Assembly: GCA_029263415.1 (NCBI GenBank)
Contig: JAJCXN010000037.1
Span: forward strand, 1 to 64,000
DNA: 64,000 nucleotides
Reading direction: 5' to 3'
Source: Acidobacteriota bacterium
GTDB lineage: Bacteria; Acidobacteriota; Thermoanaerobaculia; Multivoradales; Multivoraceae
In this document: piece by piece, positions 26,906-36,208 of the stretch
Position numbering within the stretch: the first letter of the stretch is position 1
How the letters are laid out: the number at the start of each line of letters is the position of its first letter
Position numbers and translations under genes: made by a program
The notes under the pieces: model-generated
Seen by the model: the letters and a program-made list of their open reading frames with translations, nothing else
Databases searched by the model: none
What the model was told of the DNA's origin: nothing

Positions 26906-28213
26906 TTGATTCGATGTGACGCCACGCATTCCTCGGACCTCGCGTCTTGGGTGGAATCGGCCCGCGCCGCCGACACCGACTTTCCCATTCAGAACCTGCC
27001 GTTCGGTTGCTTCAGCGTAGAGCAGCGGCAATCGATCGGAATCGCGATCGGCGACGAGATCGTCGACCTGAATCTTTGTGTTCAGAACCAAGACCTCGTG
27101 GCCGCCTTCGACGTCGATCTTAAGAGCGCTTGCGCGGCGCAGAATCTCGATGCGCTGATGGCGCTCGAGCGCAGTGCTTGGCAGGCCCTGAGAGGTTGGG
27201 CAAGCGCTGGTTTGAGCACTGACGCTGACCCGCAGACAAGAGCGGCGCTAAAGCAATGCTTGATAGCCCAAAGCGATGCCGAGATGCTCGTGCCCGCCAC
27301 TATCGGCGACTACACCGACTTTTACGCCTCGGTGTTTCACGCAACCAATGTGGGCAGCTTGTTCAGGCCCGACAACCCGCTATTGCCCAACTACAAGTAT
27401 GTGCCGATTGGCTACCACGGTCGCGCGTCAACCATCGTCGTCTCCGGCACCGAAGTACGTCGGCCCTGCGGTCAGCGCAAGGGACCAGATGACGCGGAAC
27501 CAACCTATGGTTCATGCAGGCTACTGGACTACGAGATGGAGGTCGGTTTGTGGGTCGGAGGAGCGGTCAATCCACGCGGTGAGGTTGTACTCATTGAAGA
27601 TGCGGAAGACCGTCTGTTTGGCGTTTGCTTGCTCAACGATTGGTCCGCACGCGATCTGCAGGCTTGGGAGTATCAGCCGTTGGGCCCCTTCCTAGCCAAG
27701 AGTTTCGCAACGTCGATCTCGCCGTGGATAGTCACACTCGAAGCGCTCGCACCCTACCGTTGCGAAGAGTTCGCGCGGCCCGAAGGCGATCCAGCTCCAT
27801 TGCCGTATCTCCAATCAACGACCGAGCGGCCCGGATTCGACATGCAGGTCCAAGTCTTCCTTGCCAGCGAGAAGATGCGGACTGAAGGGGTGGAGCAGAA
27901 GCTTAGCGAAACGACTGTGGCGAACCTCTATTGGACGCCCGAGCAGATGATCACGCACCATGCATCTAATGGTTGCGACCTGAATCCGGGTGACCTAATC
28001 GGCACTGGGACGGTGTCAGGTCCTGAAGCGGGCGAACTAGGAAGTTTGCTCGAGATCACCCGTCGAGGCGCGGTGCCGCTACAGCTTGTGGACTCGACCG
28101 AGCGGAAGATGCTGAATGATGGCGACGAAGTCATCATGAGAGGCTATTGCGAAAGCAAAGACGCGATTAGGGTTGGCTTCGGTGAGTGTCGAGGTGTCGT
28201 AGTCGGCAGTTAG
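26906..28213 (+). CDS. fahA: fumarylacetoacetase
   Basis: Last step of tyrosine/homogentisate degradation: cleaves fumarylacetoacetate to fumarate and acetoacetate. The 435-aa length and N-terminus (SWVESARAADTDFPIQNLPF) match the family. The metal-binding Asp is in TIGDYTDFYASVFHATNVG; Glu residues in DYEMEVGLWVGG and Asp in NDWSARDLQAWEYQPLGPF also match. TTG 26906 is used, with AGGAG about 9 nt upstream. Homogentisate dioxygenase is not adjacent. It is 59 bp after lpd on the same strand and could be read through from that operon. Confidence 0.95.
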   Translation: MIRCDATHSSDLASWVESARAADTDFPIQNLPFGCFSVEQRQSIGIAIGDEIVDLNLCVQNQDLVAAFDVDLKSACAAQNLDALMALERSAWQALRGWASAGLSTDADPQTRAALKQCLIAQSDAEMLVPATIGDYTDFYASVFHATNVGSLFRPDNPLLPNYKYVPIGYHGRASTIVVSGTEVRRPCGQRKGPDDAEPTYGSCRLLDYEMEVGLWVGGAVNPRGEVVLIEDAEDRLFGVCLLNDWSARDLQAWEYQPLGPFLAKSFATSISPWIVTLEALAPYRCEEFARPEGDPAPLPYLQSTTERPGFDMQVQVFLASEKMRTEGVEQKLSETTVANLYWTPEQMITHHASNGCDLNPGDLIGTGTVSGPEAGELGSLLEITRRGAVPLQLVDSTERKMLNDGDEVIMRGYCESKDAIRVGFGECRGVVVGS

Positions 28214-28362
28214 ACGCACCAGCTCAGGGCATCGTAACTCAGCATGAGAGCACTGCCAAAGCTCCCAGACCCCTTGTGCTAGCTTCATGGCTGGCTCTGT
28301 CATTTTGGACAAAAGGGGCCAACCTCCGACTCAGAGTTCATCGAACGAGGCTTCACGCAATA

Positions 28363-29523
28363 ATGGCTCCTTCGCAACCTGTTGTGGCGTCGCAACCCGC
28401 TGGCCCACAACGCACATATCCTTGGCAAGAGACTCTTGCCGAAGGGCTAGACCTGACCTGGTCTCCGAGTCCCTACCTTCACGTCGGCGACGATGCGATC
28501 TATAACCCCCACACTGATTCAACGATCACTGAAGGAGATCCGCACTATTCGTTTCTTCGCCAATGGACGGAGCATGGATCGCCGCCGGTAGCTGGAAAGA
28601 CTGAGGAGATGGGGCCACTGATCGAGAGCGCCTGGGTGGTGCGCTCCGACCATGATCTGGACAACCAGTACCGCATCAAATACGTCCAGCTTGAAGCGCA
28701 TACGGTGTGCAATCAGTCTTGCTACTTTTGCCCCGTTTCGCTCGCGCCGCGAGCCGCTCACTCCATGTCCATGGAGCTTTACGAGGACATTGCGCGCCAG
28801 ATCGCTGAGCTGGGTGAGCCGATCGAATCGGTGTTCATGATCGCCTACAACGAGCCGACCGCGGATCCTCGGTTCATTGAACAGGTAGCAACCCTCAAAC
28901 GGTTCGGGTTGCCGCCCAGTACCTTGACCAACGGTAGCGGCTTGACTCATCGCCGGGTTGACCAATTGATCGAGCTTGGCGGGCTCCGCTTCATGTCGAT
29001 CAATCTTTCGACCATGGATCGCGAGCGCTATGCGAAGGATCGAGGCAAGGACCAACTGCCGATGGTGATGCGGCACCTGGACTACGCTAAGGACAAGCAA
29101 GTCGCTGAGCAGATGGACATTGTCGTGTTGGGCACGGACGATGAGCACCACCATCAAGATTTTGAAGAGATCAGTCGGTACTTCGAGGGCACGCGTTTTA
29201 CCACCAAGAGTTTCGTGGTCAACGATCGAGCGGGGTACCTAGATATCGGCTTGACCGGTGATGGGGGCAAGAGACGCCTTGGGGGATGCGACTACATGGG
29301 TTCGCGTCCGATTCAACATCTCCACATCAACCCGCATGGTCAATGCCTCCTGTGCTGCCAGGACTACGACGAAAAGGAAGTGGTCGGCGACCTTCGAGAG
29401 CACTCGCTTGCGGAGGTCCTGGTGTCACCAGCGTTTGCTAAAGCGCGTCGACTGGTCTATGGCCTGGATGCGGCGCCCGAGCGCTACATCTGCAAGGGCT
29501 GTCGATACTCGCTGAAGCGCTGA
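28363..29523 (+). CDS. radical SAM protein with SPASM-like C-terminus
   Basis: From ATG 28363 the protein is 386 aa. Cysteines 116, 120 and 123 form CNQSCYFC, the CxxxCxxC radical SAM cluster site. The core TIM-barrel pattern YNEPTADPRF (in place of the usual GGEP) and LTNGSGLTHR follows. The C-terminus has auxiliary-cluster cysteines (GGCDYMGSRP, GQCLLCCQDYDEKEVVGDL, YICKGC), as in SPASM proteins that modify peptides or carry out thiol/C-C chemistry. The frame is open upstream to 28186, but that part overlaps fahA and lacks a family N-terminus. A glycosyltransferase gene follows 8 nt later. Substrate unknown. Confidence 0.82.
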   Translation: MAPSQPVVASQPAGPQRTYPWQETLAEGLDLTWSPSPYLHVGDDAIYNPHTDSTITEGDPHYSFLRQWTEHGSPPVAGKTEEMGPLIESAWVVRSDHDLDNQYRIKYVQLEAHTVCNQSCYFCPVSLAPRAAHSMSMELYEDIARQIAELGEPIESVFMIAYNEPTADPRFIEQVATLKRFGLPPSTLTNGSGLTHRRVDQLIELGGLRFMSINLSTMDRERYAKDRGKDQLPMVMRHLDYAKDKQVAEQMDIVVLGTDDEHHHQDFEEISRYFEGTRFTTKSFVVNDRAGYLDIGLTGDGGKRRLGGCDYMGSRPIQHLHINPHGQCLLCCQDYDEKEVVGDLREHSLAEVLVSPAFAKARRLVYGLDAAPERYICKGCRYSLKR

Positions 29524-29531
29524 GTTAGCCC

Positions 29532-30599
29532 TTGGCGAGGAGAGCGTTCGACGCGCACATCATCTACTTGCTGGATGGAGCACCTCTGTTTGGTGGGGTC
29601 AAAGTTGTCTTGGATCAAGCGAACCTAATGGCGGCCCGTGGCTACGATGTCACTGTCCGGTGTACTGAGCCGCGGCCAGACTGGATGGATGTCGCATTTC
29701 GATGGGATGAAACGGTCGACTTGGCCTATCTAGAGCATTCATCAGGGCCTGGTGAGGAAGCCGATCACGAGGCGATTGTTATCGGTACCTACTGGACAAC
29801 ACTGGGTGCGGCGGCAGTTCTCGGTGGAAGGCGAGCTGTTCACTACTGCCAAGGCTACGAGGGGCTCTATAGCCACAACAAGACCGATCATCCCGCTATC
29901 CGAGAAGCCTATTCACTGCCTATGCCCGCGCTCACTGTGTCGCCGCACCTCAACGGGTTATTGGCGCGGGAGTTCGGGCGCCGCGCTGAGGTGGTGAAGC
30001 AGCCGCTGTCAACCGGGTTCAGTCCCTGCCGGGGCAGCGTCAATAGCGGGCTTTCAGGATCTCGAACGCCGCGAGTATTGGTGATGTCTCCAATTGAGGT
30101 TGATTGGAAGGGTGTCGAGACGGGTTTGCGCGCGCTGGTGAAACTCCGTGATCGCGATGTTGATTTTGATCTGGTGCGAATTTCGCAATTCGAGCAGAGT
30201 GAACTGGAGCGGGGTTTCGATCTCGGCGGCGAGTACCATTGCCGCGTCAGACCGGAACGAGTGCAGGAAATCATGCGCAACTGTGACCTGCTACTGGCCC
30301 CGTCCTGGGAGCCGGAGGGTTTCGGACTACCGGTGCTTGAAGCCATGGCTTCAGGGGTACCGGTGGTCGCGTCGGATGTCAGTTGCTTTCGAGCATGGTG
30401 TGGAGGGGCGGCACTGTTGGTGCCACCCAAAGAACCTGACCTGTGGGCAAACACAGTACAACGAGTGTTACAGCACTCGGACGAGAGGCTGGCATTAAGA
30501 CGCCAAGGGCTCGGGCTAGCCGGTAGCTATCAGCCGGCGGACAGCGTTCGCTCGTTGGAGCAGGCTCTGTGCACATTGCTCGACCTTGGTAGTAGCTGA
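29532..30599 (+). CDS. GT4-like glycosyltransferase
   Basis: A 355-aa glycosyltransferase of the GT-B fold. The N-terminal Rossmann region reads IIYLLDGAPLFGGVKVVLDQANLMAARGYDVTV; the C-terminal nucleotide-sugar region reads LLAPSWEPEGFGLPVLEAMASGVPVVASDVSC, with the retaining-type EPEGFGLPVLE (ExxxxxxxE) motif. TTG 29532 is the only upstream start for the GT-B N-terminus; no clear ribosome-binding site is seen. It is tightly linked to the radical SAM gene (8 nt), suggesting that the two modify one product, such as a glycan or peptide. No transporter or precursor is visible beside them. Confidence 0.83.
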   Translation: MARRAFDAHIIYLLDGAPLFGGVKVVLDQANLMAARGYDVTVRCTEPRPDWMDVAFRWDETVDLAYLEHSSGPGEEADHEAIVIGTYWTTLGAAAVLGGRRAVHYCQGYEGLYSHNKTDHPAIREAYSLPMPALTVSPHLNGLLAREFGRRAEVVKQPLSTGFSPCRGSVNSGLSGSRTPRVLVMSPIEVDWKGVETGLRALVKLRDRDVDFDLVRISQFEQSELERGFDLGGEYHCRVRPERVQEIMRNCDLLLAPSWEPEGFGLPVLEAMASGVPVVASDVSCFRAWCGGAALLVPPKEPDLWANTVQRVLQHSDERLALRRQGLGLAGSYQPADSVRSLEQALCTLLDLGSS

Positions 30600-30750
30600 T
30601 CGCGGTCGGTTGATTCGGAGCGTAGGGACTAAGGAGCATTCCGCCTTTTCGGCCAAGAACTGGAGGCCGACTTAGGAGATCGTGTTTCGGAGCCTGGCTC
30701 AGGCGTAGCCTAGAGGGCCGGGCCTGGGGTTGCACGCAGCAAAACCGCAA

Positions 30751-33171
30751 CTAGGGCGACTCGCTTGGTGCCAGTGAGGTGTCGAAGATCCGGGGGATGA
30801 GCTGCTGCAGCGGGAACCGACCAAGCGCTCCTTCTTCGACGCTTCGTTCACCGAAGCTGGCCACCCGATCGGCGGCGAAAGACGCGCCAAACACCAGGAT
30901 CGGAACCGGCTCCGGCCCATGCTGTCCGGTCTCGGAGTAGGTCGTGTGATCGGACGCGACGGCAAGATTCAAGGCACCGCTCTCGAGGGCTGCATTGGTC
31001 TTGGGAAGGGCAAGGAAGCCCCCGAGGGCCACATCCAGCCGTTCGATATAGCGCACCTTTTCGTGCACCAGGCGATCATGCGCAGCTATGTCAGCACCCT
31101 TGAAATGGATAACCACGAGATCGTTGTGCTCAAGTTGCTCCGTTGCGAGCTGGAACTTGACCTCGAGGCTCGAGTCGAGATTGGCGGTGATTGCAGGGTC
31201 GGTAACAGCCTTTCCTCCGAGGCTGCGGGCGACGCCCGAAACCGTCAGGTCGGCGCTGACGCAGGAGATCCTCAGCGCTTGACCGGATCGGCTGGGAGGC
31301 GTCAGCTGGTGAAACCTACCTGGGCCGCGAGTGAGCAGTCCGTTTGCGACCGGAAGCCCTTCCTTTTTGCGGCGCTGGTTGATCGCGTGAGGGCCGAGGA
31401 TGGTCGCAGCGCGTTCTTCGAACATGCGAAGAGCTAGCGCCGTACGTTCGCCAAGGTATTCGCCTGGTACCAGGCTAGTTGGGGCCAGAGGGTGACGGTC
31501 GGTCTTGGCGTCGCCGGGGTCAGAGCCTGAGATTTCGGCTGAAAGCTGTGCGCCTCTGAGGACGATCGCAAGTCGATGTTCGGTGGCAGGTTTAACGAGC
31601 ACTTCTACCGGCAGGCCATCTGGCATATCCAGCACCATCCCGCCGATCGCATCGGCTAGGAGCTGAGCGTCTTGGCGGATGCGGCCAGCGCGGCGATCCA
31701 GAATATTGCCGTCAACGTCGAAGCTCGCAAAGTTGCCGCGAATCGCGATGTCATCAGCGCGGAGCTCAACCCCCGCCCCAACGGCCTCGATGGGACCGCG
31801 CTTCATCGAATAGGGCGACACCCCGAAAGCTGCCTGAGTTCCGGCAGCTGTGTCTGGTGTCACTCCGGAACCGACCGGATCTGCAAGACCGGTCAGACCT
31901 AGCCGAGCAAGCCGATCGAGGTTGGGTGTGTTGGCTGCTTCCAGAGGTGTTTGAGAATCGAGGCTATCGATTGGCGCGTCGGGCAAGCCGTCCACCAAGA
32001 GCAGTAGCGTCTTGGAGGTAGCGCGTGCAGGTACGGTTGCGCTAGGCAACAAGGTCTCGAGGTGGTCGATGATCACGCGTGCCGTCTCGCGCACGCTGTT
32101 TTCGCGTTCGCCTGTGTCGACGACGGGGAGGTCATAAGCGGTGGCTCGCTCCAGCAGAATCCTCTGGTGGCGCCGGATCACCGCGAGGTTATCGAGGTAC
32201 CGGGGTGCTGGCCGATCGGACTCGACCGCTCGCGCTAACAGGTGGCTCCGATGAACTTCTTCGTCCAACGTGGTCATCAAGGTGAAGACCTGGTAGGCGG
32301 CGCCATCCAAATCTGCGAACGGGACCAGTGGCGGGAGCAGGTGAACGCCCTCGACGAAGATGCTGAGGTTCTCGGCCACGGCCCGTTCAACTACCGCCCG
32401 CACGCCAACGCACACTTGGACGGCCTGCTCCTCAAGCGCGGTCTCCACTCGCTGCTCATCGCTACTCTCGTCCATCTCGAAGGTTGAGCGGTGCAGAGAG
32501 GGCAGCATTGCCTGGTTGAACACCATGCGCATGACTTGGCGGATGGTGTCGGTCGAGTTGATGCGGTAGATACGAAGCAGCGGTGCCACCTCGAGCGATA
32601 GGGTGGACTTACCGGTTCCGCTGACGCCACCGATGTAGACCACCAGCGGCTTGGGCAGGGCGCGGACTCGTCGGATCAAGCGGTATCGTTTTGCAGTTGG
32701 AGAGCCCTCATGCTGCTCGAGATGATCTGCCATGCGCCGGGCAAGATCATCATTCTCGAGCTTACGAGTCTGCTCATTGAGTAGAGCGCTTTGCACTTCG
32801 AGCACCCGTTGATAGGCGCGGTCGTAGTTAAGGCCGGCAGCGACCAGACTTTGTGCCAAGACTCCCCGACTAAATGGTTGGGCCTCACCCTTGTAGGTGA
32901 CGCTGAGCCGTGGCGGGCGAGCGGCGAGGACGGCACCTTGCGGTAGCGACTCTTCGAGCTCTTCATCGACCAGTTCGCGCAGCTCCGCAACCCCCACGGT
33001 CTTCCGGCTCTGTAGCTTGGATTTGATCGACCGGGCCAGCGCGTAGGCGGTATCGAAGTCGACCCCGCGCCCGATCAGGTGATGGGTCAAGACGCCGCGC
33101 AAAAACGGCGTCGCGCTGCCCGAATCGTCGAGCACCAGGAGAGGGCTTGTTTCGACCTTGCGATCGGCCAT
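30751..33171 (-). CDS. 2-phosphoglycerate kinase / cofactor-independent phosphoglycerate mutase fusion
   Basis: An 806-aa three-part protein. Two ATP-cone-like regions (about residues 8-75 and 86-155: FLRGVLTHHLIGRG and FSRGVLAQSLVAAG) are followed by a P-loop kinase resembling archaeal 2-phosphoglycerate kinase (Walker A GGVSGTGKST, 181-190). The C-terminal half (about 388-800) resembles archaeal-type iPGM: metal Asp394 in LLVDGLPD, TPLEAANTPNLDRLA, ligands in HFKGADIAAHD, ASDHTT and QHGPEPVP. The nucleophile position, usually Ser, is Thr441 (TPDTAAG). Together they would convert 3-PG and 2-PG to 2,3-bisphosphoglycerate or phosphorylate an analogue. ATG 33171 follows nqrM by 18 nt. Family placement of the kinase half is less certain than that of the mutase half. 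Confidence 0.82.
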   Translation of the reverse strand: MADRKVETSPLLVLDDSGSATPFLRGVLTHHLIGRGVDFDTAYALARSIKSKLQSRKTVGVAELRELVDEELEESLPQGAVLAARPPRLSVTYKGEAQPFSRGVLAQSLVAAGLNYDRAYQRVLEVQSALLNEQTRKLENDDLARRMADHLEQHEGSPTAKRYRLIRRVRALPKPLVVYIGGVSGTGKSTLSLEVAPLLRIYRINSTDTIRQVMRMVFNQAMLPSLHRSTFEMDESSDEQRVETALEEQAVQVCVGVRAVVERAVAENLSIFVEGVHLLPPLVPFADLDGAAYQVFTLMTTLDEEVHRSHLLARAVESDRPAPRYLDNLAVIRRHQRILLERATAYDLPVVDTGERENSVRETARVIIDHLETLLPSATVPARATSKTLLLLVDGLPDAPIDSLDSQTPLEAANTPNLDRLARLGLTGLADPVGSGVTPDTAAGTQAAFGVSPYSMKRGPIEAVGAGVELRADDIAIRGNFASFDVDGNILDRRAGRIRQDAQLLADAIGGMVLDMPDGLPVEVLVKPATEHRLAIVLRGAQLSAEISGSDPGDAKTDRHPLAPTSLVPGEYLGERTALALRMFEERAATILGPHAINQRRKKEGLPVANGLLTRGPGRFHQLTPPSRSGQALRISCVSADLTVSGVARSLGGKAVTDPAITANLDSSLEVKFQLATEQLEHNDLVVIHFKGADIAAHDRLVHEKVRYIERLDVALGGFLALPKTNAALESGALNLAVASDHTTYSETGQHGPEPVPILVFGASFAADRVASFGERSVEEGALGRFPLQQLIPRIFDTSLAPSESP

Positions 33172-33189
33172 TAGGAGAGCCTCGTGTTC

Positions 33190-33378
33190 TTAGGCTTGAG
33201 CCGGTGTTTCGTCGGCTCGACTGGGGCAGGTTGCACACAACAGGGACTCCCCATCGGAGCCGACGATGTCGGGGCCACCGCAGGATCCACGTAGGCACTT
33301 TCCGCTCAACATGACTCCGACGGCCATCGCAAGCATGACAATCGCAAAGGCGGCGACGGTGACGAGTACCAAGAGCAA
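33190..33378 (-). CDS. nqrM: NqrM, Na+-NQR maturation factor
   Basis: A 62-aa membrane-anchored small protein. One N-terminal helix (LVTVAAFAIVMLAMAVGVML) is followed by KCLRGSCGGPD and a second Cys pair LLCATCPS; the LRGSCGG and CxxC cysteines match the pattern of NqrM, thought to deliver iron to the Fe site between NqrD and NqrE. TTG 33378 is preferred because GAGG lies 9 nt upstream; TTG 33384 or 33393 are possible. It is in the expected position after apbE. Confidence 0.85.
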   Translation of the reverse strand: MLLVLVTVAAFAIVMLAMAVGVMLSGKCLRGSCGGPDIVGSDGESLLCATCPSRADETPAQA

Positions 33379-33462
33379 AGGCAAAGTCCTCAATGAGAAA
33401 GCGCGGGAGAGCGGTGAAGAGCCGTCAAGGCGTTGGAGAGCGGTGAGGAGCGTTGGGTAGCC

Positions 33463-34533
33463 CTAGTTTGGAGCGGAATCAACCAGCAGCGCATTCATCT
33501 GATTGGTACGGCGCTCAACCAGAGAACCGTCTTCATTGTAGACGAGGAACAGCGCCGCAATGCTATTTCGCTCGGCCCAGGCCAAGCCGCGCTCCGGTCC
33601 CATGACTAGTAGCGCGGTGGCGAGCGCGTCCGCTCGGCTGCACGTCTCGGTGAGAACCGAAACTGAAGCTCCGCGGTGGGTCACTGGCCGAGCGGTTTCT
33701 GGGTCGATGGTGTGCGAGTAGCTGATGCCGTCGATCTCGTAGCGGTTGCGATAGTCACCGGACGTTGCAAGAGCACCGTCTTGCAAGTGAAGTAGCCGAT
33801 GAACTTGCCGTGCGCCCGGCGCCGACGGCGGCGCCTCAATGCCAACCAGCCAGCTGTCCTTCGAGCCCGGTTGGCGGTAGCCTGAGGCCCGGAGTTCGCC
33901 GCCAACCTCGACCAAGTAGTGCTCGAGGCCGGCTTCCTGAGCTCTTTCGGCGAGTTGATCGACTGCATAGCCCTTGGCAATCGCCGATAGATCAATGTTG
34001 AGCGCGGCCGTCGTCTTGAGAATGGTTGAGGACTGACGATCGAGCCGCACTTTCGACCAGCCGAGCAGGGCGAGAGCGTCCCCGATTGCTTGATCTGAGG
34101 GTACGCCGAGGCTTGCAGAAGTCCCGGCCCCGAAGCCCCAAAGATCAACCGCGGGGCCGACAGTAGGATCGAATGCCCCCTGCGTTGCTAGGTACACATC
34201 TTCGGCCTCGATCAGCACGCTCAAGAGTGCGGTCGAGATGGCGTAGGGCTCCCCAGCGCCGAACTGATTGAAGCGCGAGAGCTCAGAGGTGGAGATGTAG
34301 GTCGACATCTTCTGGTTGATGTCGGCCAGCGTGTCTTCGAATGAACGACGGAGAAGCTCAAGGGCATTACCACTCAGGGGCGCTAGGGTTGCGACCTTGA
34401 CGGAGTAGGTGGTGCCCATAGTGGCGCCGTCGAAGGTGACCAGGTGGCCGGTCGGAGCGCAACTAAACGCGCCGAGCAGGGCGATGACACAGAGTGCAGC
34501 TTTGGCCCCGCTCGGCTGTGTGGGATGGACCAT
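33463..34533 (-). CDS. apbE: FAD:protein FMN transferase ApbE
   Basis: Attaches FMN covalently to threonines of NqrB and NqrC, using FAD as donor; exported lipoprotein. 356 aa with lipobox LLGAFSC, then the ApbE core: GTTYSVKV, LSAIAKGYAVDQLAE, YLVEVGGELRASG and SYSHTIDPETARPV, with DALATAL near the C-terminus. All key blocks are present. It sits 27 nt after nqrF and before nqrM, in the standard NQR maturation set. Confidence 0.96.
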   Translation of the reverse strand: MVHPTQPSGAKAALCVIALLGAFSCAPTGHLVTFDGATMGTTYSVKVATLAPLSGNALELLRRSFEDTLADINQKMSTYISTSELSRFNQFGAGEPYAISTALLSVLIEAEDVYLATQGAFDPTVGPAVDLWGFGAGTSASLGVPSDQAIGDALALLGWSKVRLDRQSSTILKTTAALNIDLSAIAKGYAVDQLAERAQEAGLEHYLVEVGGELRASGYRQPGSKDSWLVGIEAPPSAPGARQVHRLLHLQDGALATSGDYRNRYEIDGISYSHTIDPETARPVTHRGASVSVLTETCSRADALATALLVMGPERGLAWAERNSIAALFLVYNEDGSLVERRTNQMNALLVDSAPN

Positions 34534-34560
34534 TGCCGTTGTGGGCTTTTGGAAGACGCC

Positions 34561-35784
34561 TTAGCCGAAGTCGTCGAAGAGGATGTTCTCAGGCTCGACC
34601 CCAAGATCGTCCAACATCTTCATGCAGGCCTGCAGCATCATCGGGGGGCCACACAGGTAGTACTCGATGTCTTCAGGCGCAGGATGATCCTTGAGGTAGT
34701 TGTCCAAAACCACCTGATGGATAAAGCCGGTGTAGCCGGTCCAGTTGTCTTCAGGAAGTGGGTCAGACATCGCCAGATGCCATTCGAAATTGTTGAACTC
34801 GTTTGCGATGGAATCGAAGTGATCAATGTAGAAGGCTTCTTTGTCGCTACGTGCGCCATACCAGAAGGTGACCTTGCGATCGGTTCCAACGCGCTTAAAC
34901 TGATCGAAGATGTGCGAGCGCATGGGTGCCATGCCCGCGCCACCGCCGATGAACAGCATCTCGTTCTGAGTGTCGCGCGCAAAGAACTCGCCGTAGGGGC
35001 CTGAAATCGTGACCTTGTCGCCGGGCTTGAGGTCGAAGATGAAGGACGACATCTTGCCGGGCGGCAGTTCAGGCTGGCGCGGTGGCGGGGAAGCGATGCG
35101 CACGTTGAGCATGATGATGCCATGCTCTTCTGGGTAGTTGGCCATCGAGTAGGCACGGCTGACATCTTCGTCGACCTTGGACACGAAATCCCAGATCTTG
35201 AACTTGTCCCAATCCTCGTGGTACTCCTCTTCGATATCGAAGTTCTTGTAGTCAGCAACGTGAGGAGGACACTCGATCTGGATGTAGCCGCCCGCTCGGA
35301 ACGGCACATCTTCGCCCTCTGGGAGTTCGAGAATTAGTTCCTTGATGAAGGTAGCAACGTTGTGATTCGAGCGCACGGTGCACTCCCACTTGCGCACACC
35401 GAAGATCTCGTCCTCGACATCGATCTTCATGTCCTCTTTGACCTTCACCTGACAAGACAAGCGAACCCCTTCACGAGCCTCACCTCGCGAGACGTGCCCA
35501 GCCTCGGTCGGCAACAAAGCTCCGCCACCCTCGTGCACGTGCACTTTGCAAACTCCACAAGTGCCCTGGCCACCACAAGCCGAAGGAATGAAGATTTTGT
35601 TGTCGGCCAACGTGTTGAGCAAGTTACTGCCCGCCTGCGCAACCAGAGCCTTGTCAGGATCCCCGTTAATCAGGATTGTCACGTCGCCAGTAGCGACCAA
35701 CCGCTTGCGTGCCGCCATCAAAATGGCAACCAGAGAAAGGATAAGGATGCTGAACATCACGACGCCGAGTAAGACTGTGTTCAT
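34561..35784 (-). CDS. nqrF: Na+-translocating NADH-quinone reductase subunit F
   Basis: NADH-oxidising entry subunit, membrane-anchored, 407 aa. One N-terminal helix ([20 protein letters not shown]), then a plant-type [2Fe-2S] ferredoxin domain with [10 protein letters not shown] and LSC, then FAD-binding ([11 protein letters not shown]) and NAD-binding ([13 protein letters not shown]) domains. C-terminus has CGPPMM and ends DDFG, as in other NqrF. It is separated from nqrE by an unusual 417-bp gap with inverted repeats. Confidence 0.98.
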   Translation of the reverse strand: MNTVLLGVVMFSILILSLVAILMAARKRLVATGDVTILINGDPDKALVAQAGSNLLNTLADNKIFIPSACGGQGTCGVCKVHVHEGGGALLPTEAGHVSRGEAREGVRLSCQVKVKEDMKIDVEDEIFGVRKWECTVRSNHNVATFIKELILELPEGEDVPFRAGGYIQIECPPHVADYKNFDIEEEYHEDWDKFKIWDFVSKVDEDVSRAYSMANYPEEHGIIMLNVRIASPPPRQPELPPGKMSSFIFDLKPGDKVTISGPYGEFFARDTQNEMLFIGGGAGMAPMRSHIFDQFKRVGTDRKVTFWYGARSDKEAFYIDHFDSIANEFNNFEWHLAMSDPLPEDNWTGYTGFIHQVVLDNYLKDHPAPEDIEYYLCGPPMMLQACMKMLDDLGVEPENILFDDFG

Positions 35785-36201
35785 GAGCGATCTCTAAGGA
35801 CTAGTTGGGTGTTCTGTCTGCAGAGGATTCGAGGAGGCGAAACCTAAAGAGACAATCCGTGGATGAGTGCGAGGCGTTCTGAAGAGACTGATCGATATGC
35901 GCGACGCGAGGGAAGGAGCTGGTCGACCGGCGCGGAGCGTTTCGCAGGGAGCTGATGGGGAAGCGCAGAGCGTCAGAACGATTGATGAGCGAGGGCGAAG
36001 CCATCGAGCGAGCCCCCCTCGAGGGGGCCCGGGGGTGGAGAGACTGCTCTGATTTCGCTGCACGCCTAGCGGGATAGTTGTGGAAGCTCCGAATTCTTAA
36101 TGGTGGAGGGGACGAAGTGAATCTGTGAGGAAGACAACTTCAACGGGCAAAGAGCACCCTCATCAAACAGCGCGCTCTGATTTCCCTGCTTCGCAGCGAA
36201 A
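35785..36201. other. intergenic region between nqrF and nqrE, no credible gene
   Basis: 417 bp within an otherwise tightly packed operon. Short frames on both strands lack ribosome-binding sites and family features. The region holds the 16-bp element above, the palindrome at 36014-36027, and an inverted pair CGTTCTGA (35876-35883)/TCAGAACG (35972-35979). Looks like structured or repeated non-coding DNA. Confidence 0.6.
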
Positions 36202-36208
36202 TCAGAGC
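36046..36208. repeat. 16-bp element in three copies (two direct, one inverted) at the nqrE-nqrF junction
   Basis: GCTCTGATTTCGCTGC occurs at 36046-36061 and, with one mismatch, at 36174-36189 (plus strand). Its exact reverse complement is at 36193-36208. The last two copies can form an 11-bp hairpin over the end of nqrE: the stop codon (36204-36202) lies within the right arm. The element is in the leader of nqrF on the transcribed strand. It may act as an attenuator, mRNA-stability hairpin or remnant of a small mobile repeat. Nearby, CCCCCTCGAGGGGG (36014-36027) is a perfect palindrome. Confidence 0.85.

Noticed and set aside
28287-28505. Short frame before the radical SAM gene, considered as a RiPP precursor
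   Set aside because: It overlaps the radical SAM frame for most of its length, has no ribosome-binding site and no precursor-like leader/core layout.
35801-36004. Minus frame of 67 aa between nqrE and nqrF
   Set aside because: No ribosome-binding site, Ser/Arg-rich composition and overlap with palindromic repeats.
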